A stretch of 64,000 nt of DNA from JALZAI01 sp038207565. GTDB taxonomy: Bacteria; Actinomycetota; Actinomycetes; Mycobacteriales; Jatrophihabitantaceae. The stretch spans positions 1 through 64,000 of the forward strand of contig JBBQZQ010000016.1 in NCBI GenBank assembly GCA_038207565.1, read 5' to 3'. Of this stretch, positions 43,684-51,591 are shown one piece after another. The stretch's first letter is position 1. Every line of letters starts with the position of its first letter. The position numbers were made by a program, and so were the translations under genes. The notes under the pieces were generated by a model. That model ran no database searches, was not told the DNA's origin, and saw only the letters and a list, made by a program, of their open reading frames with translations.

Positions 43684-43929
43684 TCAGGCCAGGGTGATTC
43701 CGTTCTGCGGCAGCACACCGGCCTTGTCCGCTGCTGCGCGCAGCGCGTCGGACCGCGTCGTGCCGTCGCCGACGTAGTCCTCGCCGGACGGCGAGATCAG
43801 CGTGACCTGATATCCGCCCTCGAACACCTGGCCCGGAATTTCCTGCGGCACGATGAAGTCGTCCGCCCGTACCGTCCAGCCCGATTCCGCGAGCTCGGAC
43901 TCCAGCGCAGCCAGGTTGTAACTAGTCAT
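43684..43929 (-). CDS. small protein of unknown function
   Basis: 81 residues from ATG 43929: MTSYNLAALESELAESGWTV, then a beta-rich middle (DDFIVPQEIPGQVFEGGYQV) and TRSDALRAAADKAGVLPQNG. Balanced composition and a compact alpha/beta pattern make it a likely gene. I do not recognise the family. It is divergent from the SRPBCC gene (71 bases). Confidence 0.55.
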   Translation of the reverse strand: MTSYNLAALESELAESGWTVRADDFIVPQEIPGQVFEGGYQVTLISPSGEDYVGDGTTRSDALRAAADKAGVLPQNGITLA

Positions 43930-44000
43930 GTCGTTAAGAACACCAGAAACCGGCAGCGGGCGCGAGTTGTTCCTCGCCTCGTTGTGGGAACGCTGGCGAT

Positions 44001-44492
44001 ATGACCAAGTTCTCCGCGAATACATACTCCGAGGCGGCGGTAGCGTCCGAGCGTGCCGCAATCTGGGATGTACTCACCGACCCCGAGTTGCTGCCTGAGC
44101 TGACGCCGTTACTGCAGAAGATCGAGACCGACGGCGAGATCTGGCGCTGGTACCTGACCAGCATCTCGGCGCTGGGGGTGAGCATCCGACCCGCCTTCAC
44201 CGAGCGAATGACCTTCGCGGACGAGCACCGCATCGAGTACACCCATGCTCCGCCCGCGGGCGCAACCGAGCGCTCGGGAGCTGAGGGCTGGTACGAACTC
44301 TCCGACATCGACGGCGGAACGTTACTGGTGATCAGCCTGACGCTGTGCATCGACGTCCCGCTGCCCAGAGCGGCCGGGCCTGCCGTCCGCCGGATCATGA
44401 CGACGACGATGGAGCGCACCGGAGAGCGGTTCTCGAAGAACTTGTTGGCTCACCTGGGGGTGAGCGGAACCCCTTTCGCCGCCTCGCACTGA
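44001..44492 (+). CDS. SRPBCC (polyketide cyclase/START-like) protein
   Basis: 163 residues: ASERAAIWDVLTDPELLPEL at about 15-34, a middle strand WRWYLTSISALGVSIRP, and a long C-terminal helix MTTTMERTGERFSKNLLAHL. This is the hot-dog-like helix-grip SRPBCC fold that binds lipids or hydrophobic ligands. Its last 170 bases overlap the 3' end of the convergent hydrolase gene. Confidence 0.8.
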   Translation: MTKFSANTYSEAAVASERAAIWDVLTDPELLPELTPLLQKIETDGEIWRWYLTSISALGVSIRPAFTERMTFADEHRIEYTHAPPAGATERSGAEGWYELSDIDGGTLLVISLTLCIDVPLPRAAGPAVRRIMTTTMERTGERFSKNLLAHLGVSGTPFAASH

Positions 44493-45116
44493 TGTAGGCG
44501 GTGCGAGCGTGAGTCGCGTGAGAGTGGTTGTCACGAATTCGACGACTGTGGCGGCCGGGCCGGCTGCGTCCTTCTTCGGCGAGTGACCGGCGCCGGTCAC
44601 GACGCGGACAGTGCGCCGGTCGCCGGGCGGCGGCATGCCGAACGGATCGCGGTCACCCTGGATCACGAGCACCGGCACGTCGGGTAGGTCCAGCTCGTCG
44701 AGACGCGACTTGTCCGGACGGCCCGGCGGGTGCAGTGGGAAGGCCAGCGCGACCACCGCGGCGGCACGGCACGCAGCGGCGGTGCGGCAGGCGACCCGCG
44801 CCCCGTTGGAACGTCCCCCGACGACGATCGGCAACCCACGCAGGCGGCGGCGCAGCACGGCGACTATCGCGATCCAGGCTTGGTCCTGCACCCAGGGGGG
44901 AGGCGGAACACGCCGGCCCGCGACGCGGAACGGCTGGGTGACCAGGGCGACCGCCATGCCTGCTGCTACCGCCGCGTCGCGAACCGCGGTCAGATCGGGG
45001 GCGTCCACCCCCCCGGCTGCGCCGTGGGTCAGCACCAGCAGCGCGCTCGCGCCCCGGGGGCGGTGCAACTCGATCCGCGCCGGCCCGGTCGGCGTGTCGA
45101 CGTCCAGACGCACCAC
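44322..45116 (-). CDS. KANL3/Tex30-like alpha/beta hydrolase
   Basis: 264 residues from GTG 45116, ten bases after the M20 peptidase stop. VLTHGAAGGVDAPDLTAVRD, then the nucleophile elbow VVGGRSNGARVACRTAA, VLVIQGDRDPFG with the acidic residue and VTGAGHSP with the His. Homologues end near TTTLTRL; here the frame continues about 65 residues more through the antisense of the SRPBCC gene, so a mutated natural stop is likely. Activity unknown. Confidence 0.75.
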   Translation of the reverse strand: MVRLDVDTPTGPARIELHRPRGASALLVLTHGAAGGVDAPDLTAVRDAAVAAGMAVALVTQPFRVAGRRVPPPPWVQDQAWIAIVAVLRRRLRGLPIVVGGRSNGARVACRTAAACRAAAVVALAFPLHPPGRPDKSRLDELDLPDVPVLVIQGDRDPFGMPPPGDRRTVRVVTGAGHSPKKDAAGPAATVVEFVTTTLTRLTLAPPTSVRGGERGSAHPQVSQQVLREPLSGALHRRRHDPADGRPGRSGQRDVDAQRQADHQ

Positions 45117-45123
45117 CGCAAAC

Positions 45124-46380
45124 CTAGGCGTCGTGGCGGGACGGTTCGGCGCTCGGAACTCCGTTTCGGCCTGCGGCCGCGTCGCGCTGCAGCGCCCGCA
45201 CGGCGAGCTCCGTGTGGAGGTGCACGCCCTCGGGCAGGACGCAGTCGTCGAAGGTCGCGCGCGGGCTGTGGTTGGTCTCGGCGTGCTGCGGGTCGTCCGA
45301 CGGGCTGGCACCCAGGAACAGAAAGCAGCCGGGAACCGCGGCGAGCACCCGGGAGAAGTCCTCGGCTCCGGTCAGCGGCGCCTTCATCGGTGCGAAGCGT
45401 TCGGCACCGAACACCTCCTGCACGACCTCGGTGGCGAATGCGGCGTGCGCCGCGTCGTTGACGGTGGTCGGGTACTCGTCGCTGTAGACCGCGTCCGCCT
45501 CCAAGCCGTACGCGGCTGCGACCTGCTCGCACAGGCGCACCGCCTCGGTGCGCATGCGGTCGCGGGCCTCCTCGGAGAACGTACGGATGGTCGCGTCGAA
45601 CTCGGCAATGTCGGCGATGATGTTGCGCTTGGTCCCGGCATGAAACATCCCGACCGTGATGACCACCGGGTCGAAGACGTCGAAGCGTCGAGTGACCAGG
45701 GTCTGCAGGTCGCCGACGATCTGGGCGGCGACAGTGACCGGATCCTTGGCGAGATGGGGTGTCGAGCCGTGCCCGCCCGCGCCCCGCACCGTCACGTGCA
45801 GGCCGTCGCTCGCGGCCATCAGGATTCCCGGGCGAGTGGTGAAGGAGCTGCGCGGGAGGATGGAGGACATGACGTGCATTCCGTAGGCGGAGTCGGCGCG
45901 GCGCCCCGACGCGTCCAGCACGCCCTCGCGCAACATCGCGCCCGCACCGTCCCAACCCTCCTCGCCGGGCTGGAACATAAACACCACGTCGCCGGCCAGT
46001 TCGTCGCGGTGCGCCGTCAGTACCCGCGCGGCTCCGACGAGCATCGCCGTGTGCAGGTCGTGCCCGCAGGCGTGCATCGCGCCGTCGATCTCGCTGGCGT
46101 AGTCGACGCCGGTTGCCTCGGTGATCGGCAGCGCGTCCATGTCCCCGCGTAGCAGAACGGTCGGACCGCCCGGCTCGCCGCGCAGGACGGCGGTCACCGA
46201 GGACACCGAAGCTCCGGTGCTCACCTCGAGGTCCAGGCCGTGCAGCGCATCGAGGACGGCGTGCTGCGTGCGCGGCAGATCGAGCCCGATCTCAGGGCTG
46301 CGGTGCAACACGTGGCGTAGCTCGGTGAGCTCGCCGGCCAGCGCGTGCGCGTCGTCGCGGAGCCGGTCTGCGAGCGCCAC
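45124..46380 (-). CDS. M20-family amidohydrolase
   Basis: 418 residues. VLHRSPEIGLDLPRTQ at the N-terminus, the metal motif HACGHDLHTAMLVGAA, MFQPGEEGWDGAGAMLREGV with the catalytic Glu pair, the dimerisation domain with RGAGGHGSTPHLAKDP, and AEDFSRVLAAVPGCFLFLGA. It matches the IAA-amino-acid/hippurate hydrolase group (two-metal amidohydrolase). Followed by the KANL3-like hydrolase, possibly cotranscribed. Confidence 0.93.
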   Translation of the reverse strand: MALADRLRDDAHALAGELTELRHVLHRSPEIGLDLPRTQHAVLDALHGLDLEVSTGASVSSVTAVLRGEPGGPTVLLRGDMDALPITEATGVDYASEIDGAMHACGHDLHTAMLVGAARVLTAHRDELAGDVVFMFQPGEEGWDGAGAMLREGVLDASGRRADSAYGMHVMSSILPRSSFTTRPGILMAASDGLHVTVRGAGGHGSTPHLAKDPVTVAAQIVGDLQTLVTRRFDVFDPVVITVGMFHAGTKRNIIADIAEFDATIRTFSEEARDRMRTEAVRLCEQVAAAYGLEADAVYSDEYPTTVNDAAHAAFATEVVQEVFGAERFAPMKAPLTGAEDFSRVLAAVPGCFLFLGASPSDDPQHAETNHSPRATFDDCVLPEGVHLHTELAVRALQRDAAAGRNGVPSAEPSRHDA

Positions 46381-46424
46381 GGGTCACCTCCGGTAGTCGC
46401 CGTCGGGCGAATCGTTGTCTCAAA

Positions 46425-47969
46425 CTAGCGCGGGCCGACGAACCCGAGAGCCCGCTCGGTAGGGGCGAAACCCTCGGGCGAGCCCGGTGCGCGCCAGCAC
46501 GTGCGCGGGGCATGGTCAGGCAGCCAGTCGGCGCGGAAGATGCCCAGCGCCAGATCGAGGTCGTCGAGCGACGCCCGCAACGGATCGGTGACCGGGGTGC
46601 GCAGATGCTCCGCCCACACCGACACCCGGAGGTCACGCACCAGCGATGTGGTGGTGGCGACCGCGGCGGCCATCTCGCTGTCGGCGCCCACCATCGACCG
46701 GCTGAAGGCGTTGGCCGATCCGACGCTGGCGAACACGTCGTCGACCAGGATCAGCTTGGCGTGCACGGTGCAGTTCTCGATGCGGTACACCGCGACGTTG
46801 CGCTGGTGGGCGTCGTCGAGCCGGTCGACGAGCTTCTGCTGCAGGTCGGGATTGAGTTCGCGGTTGATCGGCTTCGGGTGGAACCCGGGATCCTCGGGAT
46901 CACGCGTCCCCGACCCGACCAGAATCACCTTCACCCCGCGGGCGGCCGCGGCGCGCAGATACGGGTAGAGCTCGAAATCTTGATCACCGCCGGAGGACTC
47001 CTCGAGGTATTGATCCTCGAGATAGATGTAGCGCTGCGCCGCGCTGAGCGCGGTGACGACCGTCGTGAACACCTCATGCAACTCGGTTCCAGGTCGGTTG
47101 TCCCATTGCCTGCGGCGGAACGGCAGCCAGGAATCGACCTTGCGGCTGTGTCGCGAGCGCAGCACCCTGACCGAGGTCCCCGGCACGTCGACAGGCTTCG
47201 CCGTCGGTGACGGCTCGAGCGGCCCGATGGGCTCGCCCGGATTCAACTGCCGCCGGTCGAGAATAGTGCGCAAGTAGTGCTCGTTCGGCAAGGTCGTGGT
47301 CTCCGCCCAGCGTTCGCCGAAGATGTCCCAAACCCGTTCCGCGCCCGGGCCACGCAGCCGCACCGCCATGTCGTGCCACCCCCAGCGGGCGCCGTGGTCG
47401 CGCAACCGGTTGTGCGGAGTGGCGTCGAAACGGTCGTCCACGAGGTCGATGCCTGCGACGAACGACGTGAGCTCGCCGCCGATGTGCGTGACGACGGTCT
47501 TCTGGTGATTGGAACCCAGTACCGCGCCGGAGAAGTCCAGCAGCACGCGGCCGGTCAACGGCGGCGGGAGGACGGGGTCGCTGTCCGCGGGACGGAGGCT
47601 GCGCAGGTGCTCGGCGTGCGCGGCGTTGCCGCGGAATGGCCCGAGCCCGTCCCACGGCACGGACGCCGCCAGCACCCGGCCGGCCAGGAGCACCCGCACG
47701 TCGACGCCCGCTGCTGCGAGCCGGGCCAGCCGGTCGCCGAGCGCGAGGTACCCGGGCTCGTTTGGTTGCTTGCCGCTCAGGTCCAGGGCGGGATCGACTT
47801 CGAGGCCGGCGATGAGGACCGTGTCACCGGCTGCGGCGCCGCCCAGCAGTCCGTCCAGTTCGCCGAAGTAACGCTCGCCGTCCACCAGCGGGTGCCATTC
47901 GGTGTCATCGGCAAAGGTGGGACAGTCGACGGCGTCGGGGAAGTACCGCGACGTGCGGTCCTCGCCCAT
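46425..47969 (-). CDS. phospholipase D-family protein
   Basis: 514 residues from ATG 47969; the longer open frame upstream is not coding-like. Two catalytic HKD-type motifs: GSNHQKTVVTHIGGELTSFV in the first half and CTVHAKLILVDDVFASVGSA in the second, each with H-x-K. Between them YIYLEDQYLEESSG and VILVGSGTRDPEDPG are typical. Acts on phosphodiester bonds of phospholipids or related substrates. No signal peptide is seen. Confidence 0.9.
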   Translation of the reverse strand: MGEDRTSRYFPDAVDCPTFADDTEWHPLVDGERYFGELDGLLGGAAAGDTVLIAGLEVDPALDLSGKQPNEPGYLALGDRLARLAAAGVDVRVLLAGRVLAASVPWDGLGPFRGNAAHAEHLRSLRPADSDPVLPPPLTGRVLLDFSGAVLGSNHQKTVVTHIGGELTSFVAGIDLVDDRFDATPHNRLRDHGARWGWHDMAVRLRGPGAERVWDIFGERWAETTTLPNEHYLRTILDRRQLNPGEPIGPLEPSPTAKPVDVPGTSVRVLRSRHSRKVDSWLPFRRRQWDNRPGTELHEVFTTVVTALSAAQRYIYLEDQYLEESSGGDQDFELYPYLRAAAARGVKVILVGSGTRDPEDPGFHPKPINRELNPDLQQKLVDRLDDAHQRNVAVYRIENCTVHAKLILVDDVFASVGSANAFSRSMVGADSEMAAAVATTTSLVRDLRVSVWAEHLRTPVTDPLRASLDDLDLALGIFRADWLPDHAPRTCWRAPGSPEGFAPTERALGFVGPR

Positions 47970-48007
47970 GCAGGAAACGCTAGCGCAGGTCGATTCTCCC
48001 GAGCCCG

Positions 48008-49603
48008 TCACGTCCGAACGGGCGGTGGCTGGCTGAAGTGTTGGCGCACGAGGGCTGCAGCCGCGTCCTGATTCAACGGCCGGCACAGGTAATTGCCCTG
48101 GCCGCTGGTGTAGCCGAGACGCACCAGCGCTTGGAGTTGCCGCTCGGTCTCGATGCCCTCCGCGATCGTGTCCATGTGCAGTTGCTGCGCCAGCCGCAGG
48201 ATCGCGCTGACCAGGGCGCCGGCGTCGGGTGACGGCTCGTCGAGCGGGTCGACGAACGACTTGTCGATCTTGATGAGATCGACCGGGAACTGACGCAAGT
48301 AGCCGAGCGAGGAGTAACCGGTCCCGAAGTCGTCGATCGCGATCCGTACCCCGAGATCCTTCATCCGCTCCATCGTTCGGGTGGTGTCCGGGGCGTCGAC
48401 CATGAGCAGGCTCTCGGTCGCCTCCAGGATGAGCTCGGCCGGCGGCAGCCCGCTGTAGGAGAGCGCAGCCTGCAGATCGTCCACGAAGTGAACGTTCTGC
48501 AGTTGGCGGGCCGATACATTCACCGACATCGTGAGCCCACCCCCAGCCGGGCGGCGCCAGGCCGCACCGGCCAGGCACGCAGTCTCGAGGATCCACCGGC
48601 CCAACGGGATGATGAAGCCTGTCTCCTCGGCCAGCGGGATGAACTCGTTCGGCTCGATGTCACCGTGTTCGGGGTGGCGCCAGCGGACGAGGGCCTCGAA
48701 ACCCTCGAGCCGACCGTCGATCAGAGACATGTGCGGCTGGTACTGCAGGTAGAACTCGCTACCGTGCAGGGACTCGTCAAAGGAGTTCCGCAAGTTCATC
48801 CGGCGCACGATCGCGGTCCGCATGGGCTCCTGGAACGACACGACACAGTCCTTGCCCCTGCTCTTGGCCGCGTACATCGCAGCGTCGGCCTCGCTGAGCA
48901 GCGTCTCGGCGCTCTTTCCGGCGTCGCCCAGAGTCAGGCCGACGCTGACCGACGCCGCAATCGGGTCGTCGCCGATGTGGATCGGACGGCGCACGGCCGA
49001 CAAGACACGTTGCGCGACATTCAGCGCGACCTGGGGATCCACGACGTCGGCCATCACGATCGTGAACTCATCGCCGCCCATCCGGGCAACCGTGTCGCCG
49101 GTACGGACCACCGAACAGATCCGCTTGGCCACCACCGCGAGCAATCCGTCACCGGCACGATGGCCAAGGCTGTCGTTGACGTTCTTGAAGCCGTCGAGGT
49201 CGCAGACGAGCACGGCCACCGCACCGCTCGCGCGGACCGAACCGCGCAGGGCGTGTTCGAGACGGTCGTCGAGCAGCGTTCGGTTGGGCAGCCCGGTCAG
49301 GCTGTCGTGCAGGCCCTGGTGGCGAAGTTCGTTCTCGAGCAGGCGCACCACAGCGACGGCCTCCTGCATGCGTAGCGCCTGCTCGTCGAGGTCACCGGTG
49401 CGCTCCTGCAAGCGGTACAACATCCGGATGAGGTAGAGCATCGCCGCGGCGAGCAGCAGGGCAGAGACGACGATGAGGATCGGGGCGTCAAGCAGGTACC
49501 CAACGACGCCGCCCACGTAGGACAGCACGAGAACCGCCGCGGTCGCGATCTCGCCGCGCCAGAACGCAGTTCGCACATCGCCCCCGGTCACTCGGCAGCG
49601 CAC
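48008..49603 (-). CDS. GGDEF-EAL cyclic-di-GMP protein
   Basis: 531 residues: two hydrophobic segments at about 18-37 and 40-62, a short coiled linker, GGDEF domain about 95-265 with ARMGGDEFTIV and the I-site RTGD five residues before it, then EAL domain about 285-520 with EGFEALVRWRHPEHG, NVSARQLQN, IDDFGTGYSSLGYLRQFPVD and AEGIETERQL. Both catalytic sites look intact, so it could make and break c-di-GMP. Same strand as the next GGDEF gene, 104 bases apart. Confidence 0.93.
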   Translation of the reverse strand: MRCRVTGGDVRTAFWRGEIATAAVLVLSYVGGVVGYLLDAPILIVVSALLLAAAMLYLIRMLYRLQERTGDLDEQALRMQEAVAVVRLLENELRHQGLHDSLTGLPNRTLLDDRLEHALRGSVRASGAVAVLVCDLDGFKNVNDSLGHRAGDGLLAVVAKRICSVVRTGDTVARMGGDEFTIVMADVVDPQVALNVAQRVLSAVRRPIHIGDDPIAASVSVGLTLGDAGKSAETLLSEADAAMYAAKSRGKDCVVSFQEPMRTAIVRRMNLRNSFDESLHGSEFYLQYQPHMSLIDGRLEGFEALVRWRHPEHGDIEPNEFIPLAEETGFIIPLGRWILETACLAGAAWRRPAGGGLTMSVNVSARQLQNVHFVDDLQAALSYSGLPPAELILEATESLLMVDAPDTTRTMERMKDLGVRIAIDDFGTGYSSLGYLRQFPVDLIKIDKSFVDPLDEPSPDAGALVSAILRLAQQLHMDTIAEGIETERQLQALVRLGYTSGQGNYLCRPLNQDAAAALVRQHFSQPPPVRT

Positions 49604-49707
49604 GTCCGTCGAGGCTCGGTGGGCACAGTTGGACGTCGCGCACCTTAGTGTAAGGACCCGTCCAAATCACCCTCACCGGACGTCACGCGGTCGACGTCTC
49701 GAGGTGG

Positions 49708-51105
49708 CTATACCTGCGCGTGACGCTCGGTCAGCCGAGGCGGACAGGTACTGCGCGCACACGCCATCTCGACGACCTCGATGCAATCGCGACCCGCGCC
49801 CTTGGCCGCGTAGAGGGCGGAGTCCGCGGCGCCCAGCATTTCGTCCAGATCGATCCCCTGCGGGTGCGACGCATACGCGACACCGATGGAACCGGTGACT
49901 GCTCCGACACCCGCGGACCTGCCCTCCGCGATACGCGCGCGGAGGCGCTCGGCCGTCGCTGCCGCAGTCTGCGGCGTCGCGGCATCGAGGAAGACCACGA
50001 ACTCCTCGCCGCCGAAGCGGCCGACAACGTCGTGGTCGCGCACCCCGGTGCGCAGGGTGTTCGCCACGCGAACCAGCACCTCGTCGCCGGCGAGGTGTCC
50101 GAACTCGTCGTTGACGTCCTTGAAGTGGTCCAGGTCCAACACGAACACGCAGGCCGGCCGATCGTTACGGGCCGCGTAGCTCAGGGACTGCCGGGCGCGC
50201 TCCCGCCAGGTCGCCGCGTTGAGCAATCCGGTCTTGATGTCGCTCGAGGCGGCAACCCGAAGGTCGGCGACCAGCGAACTGCGATGCGTCGTGGCGATGA
50301 GGACGAGCACCAGCGGGGTGAGCGACGGAGCGACAAGCATGAACACACCGGTTACGACGCCGAGTGTGAGGGTGACGTACTCAAGGAGCACGCCTGCTCG
50401 GTCAGGCAGTGACGAGGCGAAACGCGGCGGGCGCCGGGCGAGGTACATACCGGTCACCAACACACCGAGGTTGACCACCCAGAACGCGACCAGCGCGAGC
50501 ACGACTACCAGTGCGGCGAGCGCGCCGCCGGACGGATTGAGCAGGTCGGGGACGATTGCGCGCACCTCCCCAGCCGCGAGGGTCGCCAGGACCATCGTCG
50601 CGGCGGTGAACACCGTCCGGTAGGGACGAACATTGCGGTGCCGGTGACCCAACACCAGGACATGGGCGTACACGATCGCGGTCATCAGTGCGGCGTAACC
50701 CACCGGCAGCACCATCACCCCGGCGAACGCCCACACCGACGTGTAGCCGGTCCACGCCTTGGACGAATCAATCCCGAGATAGCGACGAACCAGCTCGACT
50801 CGCGCCGCAACCTCGGCATAGCCGACGGCGAGCACCAAGAGCAGGCCGAATGGTACCATTTCGTCGGAATTCAGACGCTCTGTCGCGGCAGTTGCGATCG
50901 TCACCACAACCGCAATCAACTCGGTACCGGCCAGGAAGCTCTTCGCAGGTCCGCTCAGGGTCCAAAATTCCCCACGACGGACACGTCCGCGTTTGCCGCC
51001 CTTATTCGGAGCGGCAGGCACCGACGGTGCTGATTGCACGCGCGCCACCCCTTCGGCCGGTACACCACAAGTGACCCGAGTTCGATGCGCTCGGTCCCGC
51101 GTCAC
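49708..51105 (-). CDS. membrane diguanylate cyclase (GGDEF)
   Basis: 465 residues from GTG 51105. After a basic N-terminus come about seven hydrophobic segments (65-290) and a C-terminal GGDEF domain with FVLDLDHFKDVNDEFGHLAG, DHDVVGRFGGEEFVVFLDAA and AADSALYAAKGAGRD. The active site GGEEF and the upstream I-site RDHD are both present, so it is likely active and feedback-inhibited. The tiny GHEWT reading frames lie divergently upstream. Confidence 0.9.
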   Translation of the reverse strand: MTRDRAHRTRVTCGVPAEGVARVQSAPSVPAAPNKGGKRGRVRRGEFWTLSGPAKSFLAGTELIAVVVTIATAATERLNSDEMVPFGLLLVLAVGYAEVAARVELVRRYLGIDSSKAWTGYTSVWAFAGVMVLPVGYAALMTAIVYAHVLVLGHRHRNVRPYRTVFTAATMVLATLAAGEVRAIVPDLLNPSGGALAALVVVLALVAFWVVNLGVLVTGMYLARRPPRFASSLPDRAGVLLEYVTLTLGVVTGVFMLVAPSLTPLVLVLIATTHRSSLVADLRVAASSDIKTGLLNAATWRERARQSLSYAARNDRPACVFVLDLDHFKDVNDEFGHLAGDEVLVRVANTLRTGVRDHDVVGRFGGEEFVVFLDAATPQTAAATAERLRARIAEGRSAGVGAVTGSIGVAYASHPQGIDLDEMLGAADSALYAAKGAGRDCIEVVEMACARSTCPPRLTERHAQV

Positions 51106-51200
51106 ACGCCATACGACTCACAGCAACATAACACGAACGGTGGCTGCGCAACGATTTCGCCCAAGATGACTGTTTTTAGGCTCCCATCCCGCCGATAGAG

Positions 51201-51308
51201 ATGCAAGACCGGCAGGTGCGGCACATGCTGAACCGCACCCTCTTACACCGCTTCTCCCCGCATCGCAAGGAGGTGGGCAACATGGCGAAGGGCCACGAAT
51301 GGACCTAA
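51201..51308 (+). other. in-frame 27-codon extension upstream of MAKGHEWT (possible leader ORF)
   Basis: ATG 51201 opens a 35-codon frame that reads through ATG 51282 into the MAKGHEWT peptide and ends at the TAA at 51306-51308. The leader portion starts MQDRQVRHMLNRTLLHRFSP and is basic. No good Shine-Dalgarno precedes ATG 51201, while ATG 51282 has a near-perfect one, so leader translation is doubtful. Confidence 0.3.
51282..51308 (+). CDS. micro-ORF MAKGHEWT
   Basis: Eight codons, ATG to TAA, encoding MAKGHEWT. AAGGAGGT (51267-51274) matches the anti-Shine-Dalgarno perfectly and ends 7 bases before the ATG. The next micro-ORF has the same spacing and the same GHEWT ending, with synonymous third-base differences (GGC/GGT and ACC/ACG). 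I do not recognise the peptide. It could be a tiny precursor peptide, a signalling peptide or a translated attenuator. Confidence 0.5.
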   Translation: MAKGHEWT

Positions 51309-51411
51309 CCGCTGCTGCCACACACGGAATCGCGGATCTCCGTGACGACGAACGCCCGCGCGACCCGCGCGATGTCGAAGTCAACGAGACATGACGGAGG
51401 AGGTGGTTGAC

Positions 51412-51459
51412 ATGGTGCAAGGTCACGAATGGACGCTCAACGGTCACGAATGGACCTGA
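51412..51459 (+). CDS. micro-ORF MVQGHEWTLNGHEWT
   Basis: Fifteen codons, ATG 51412 to TGA, encoding MVQGHEWTLNGHEWT: the GHEWT word twice, separated by LN. GGAGGAGGT (51396-51404) ends 7 bases before the ATG, as in the first micro-ORF. An in-frame ATG 51391 would extend it by seven residues but overlaps the Shine-Dalgarno. Located between the start of a GGDEF gene and the convergent end of an MFS gene; no modifying enzyme is nearby. Confidence 0.5.
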   Translation: MVQGHEWTLNGHEWT

Positions 51460-51591
51460 TCCGACTCGGCATCTCGCACGGCACGTCGATTCGGTAACCG
51501 CACCGCGAACAAGCAGGCGAAATCCGCTGCAGCTGCGATGAGACCGGCCAGAGCCCGCGGGGGCTGGCCGGCCCCATGGCAGCCGCGTTCG

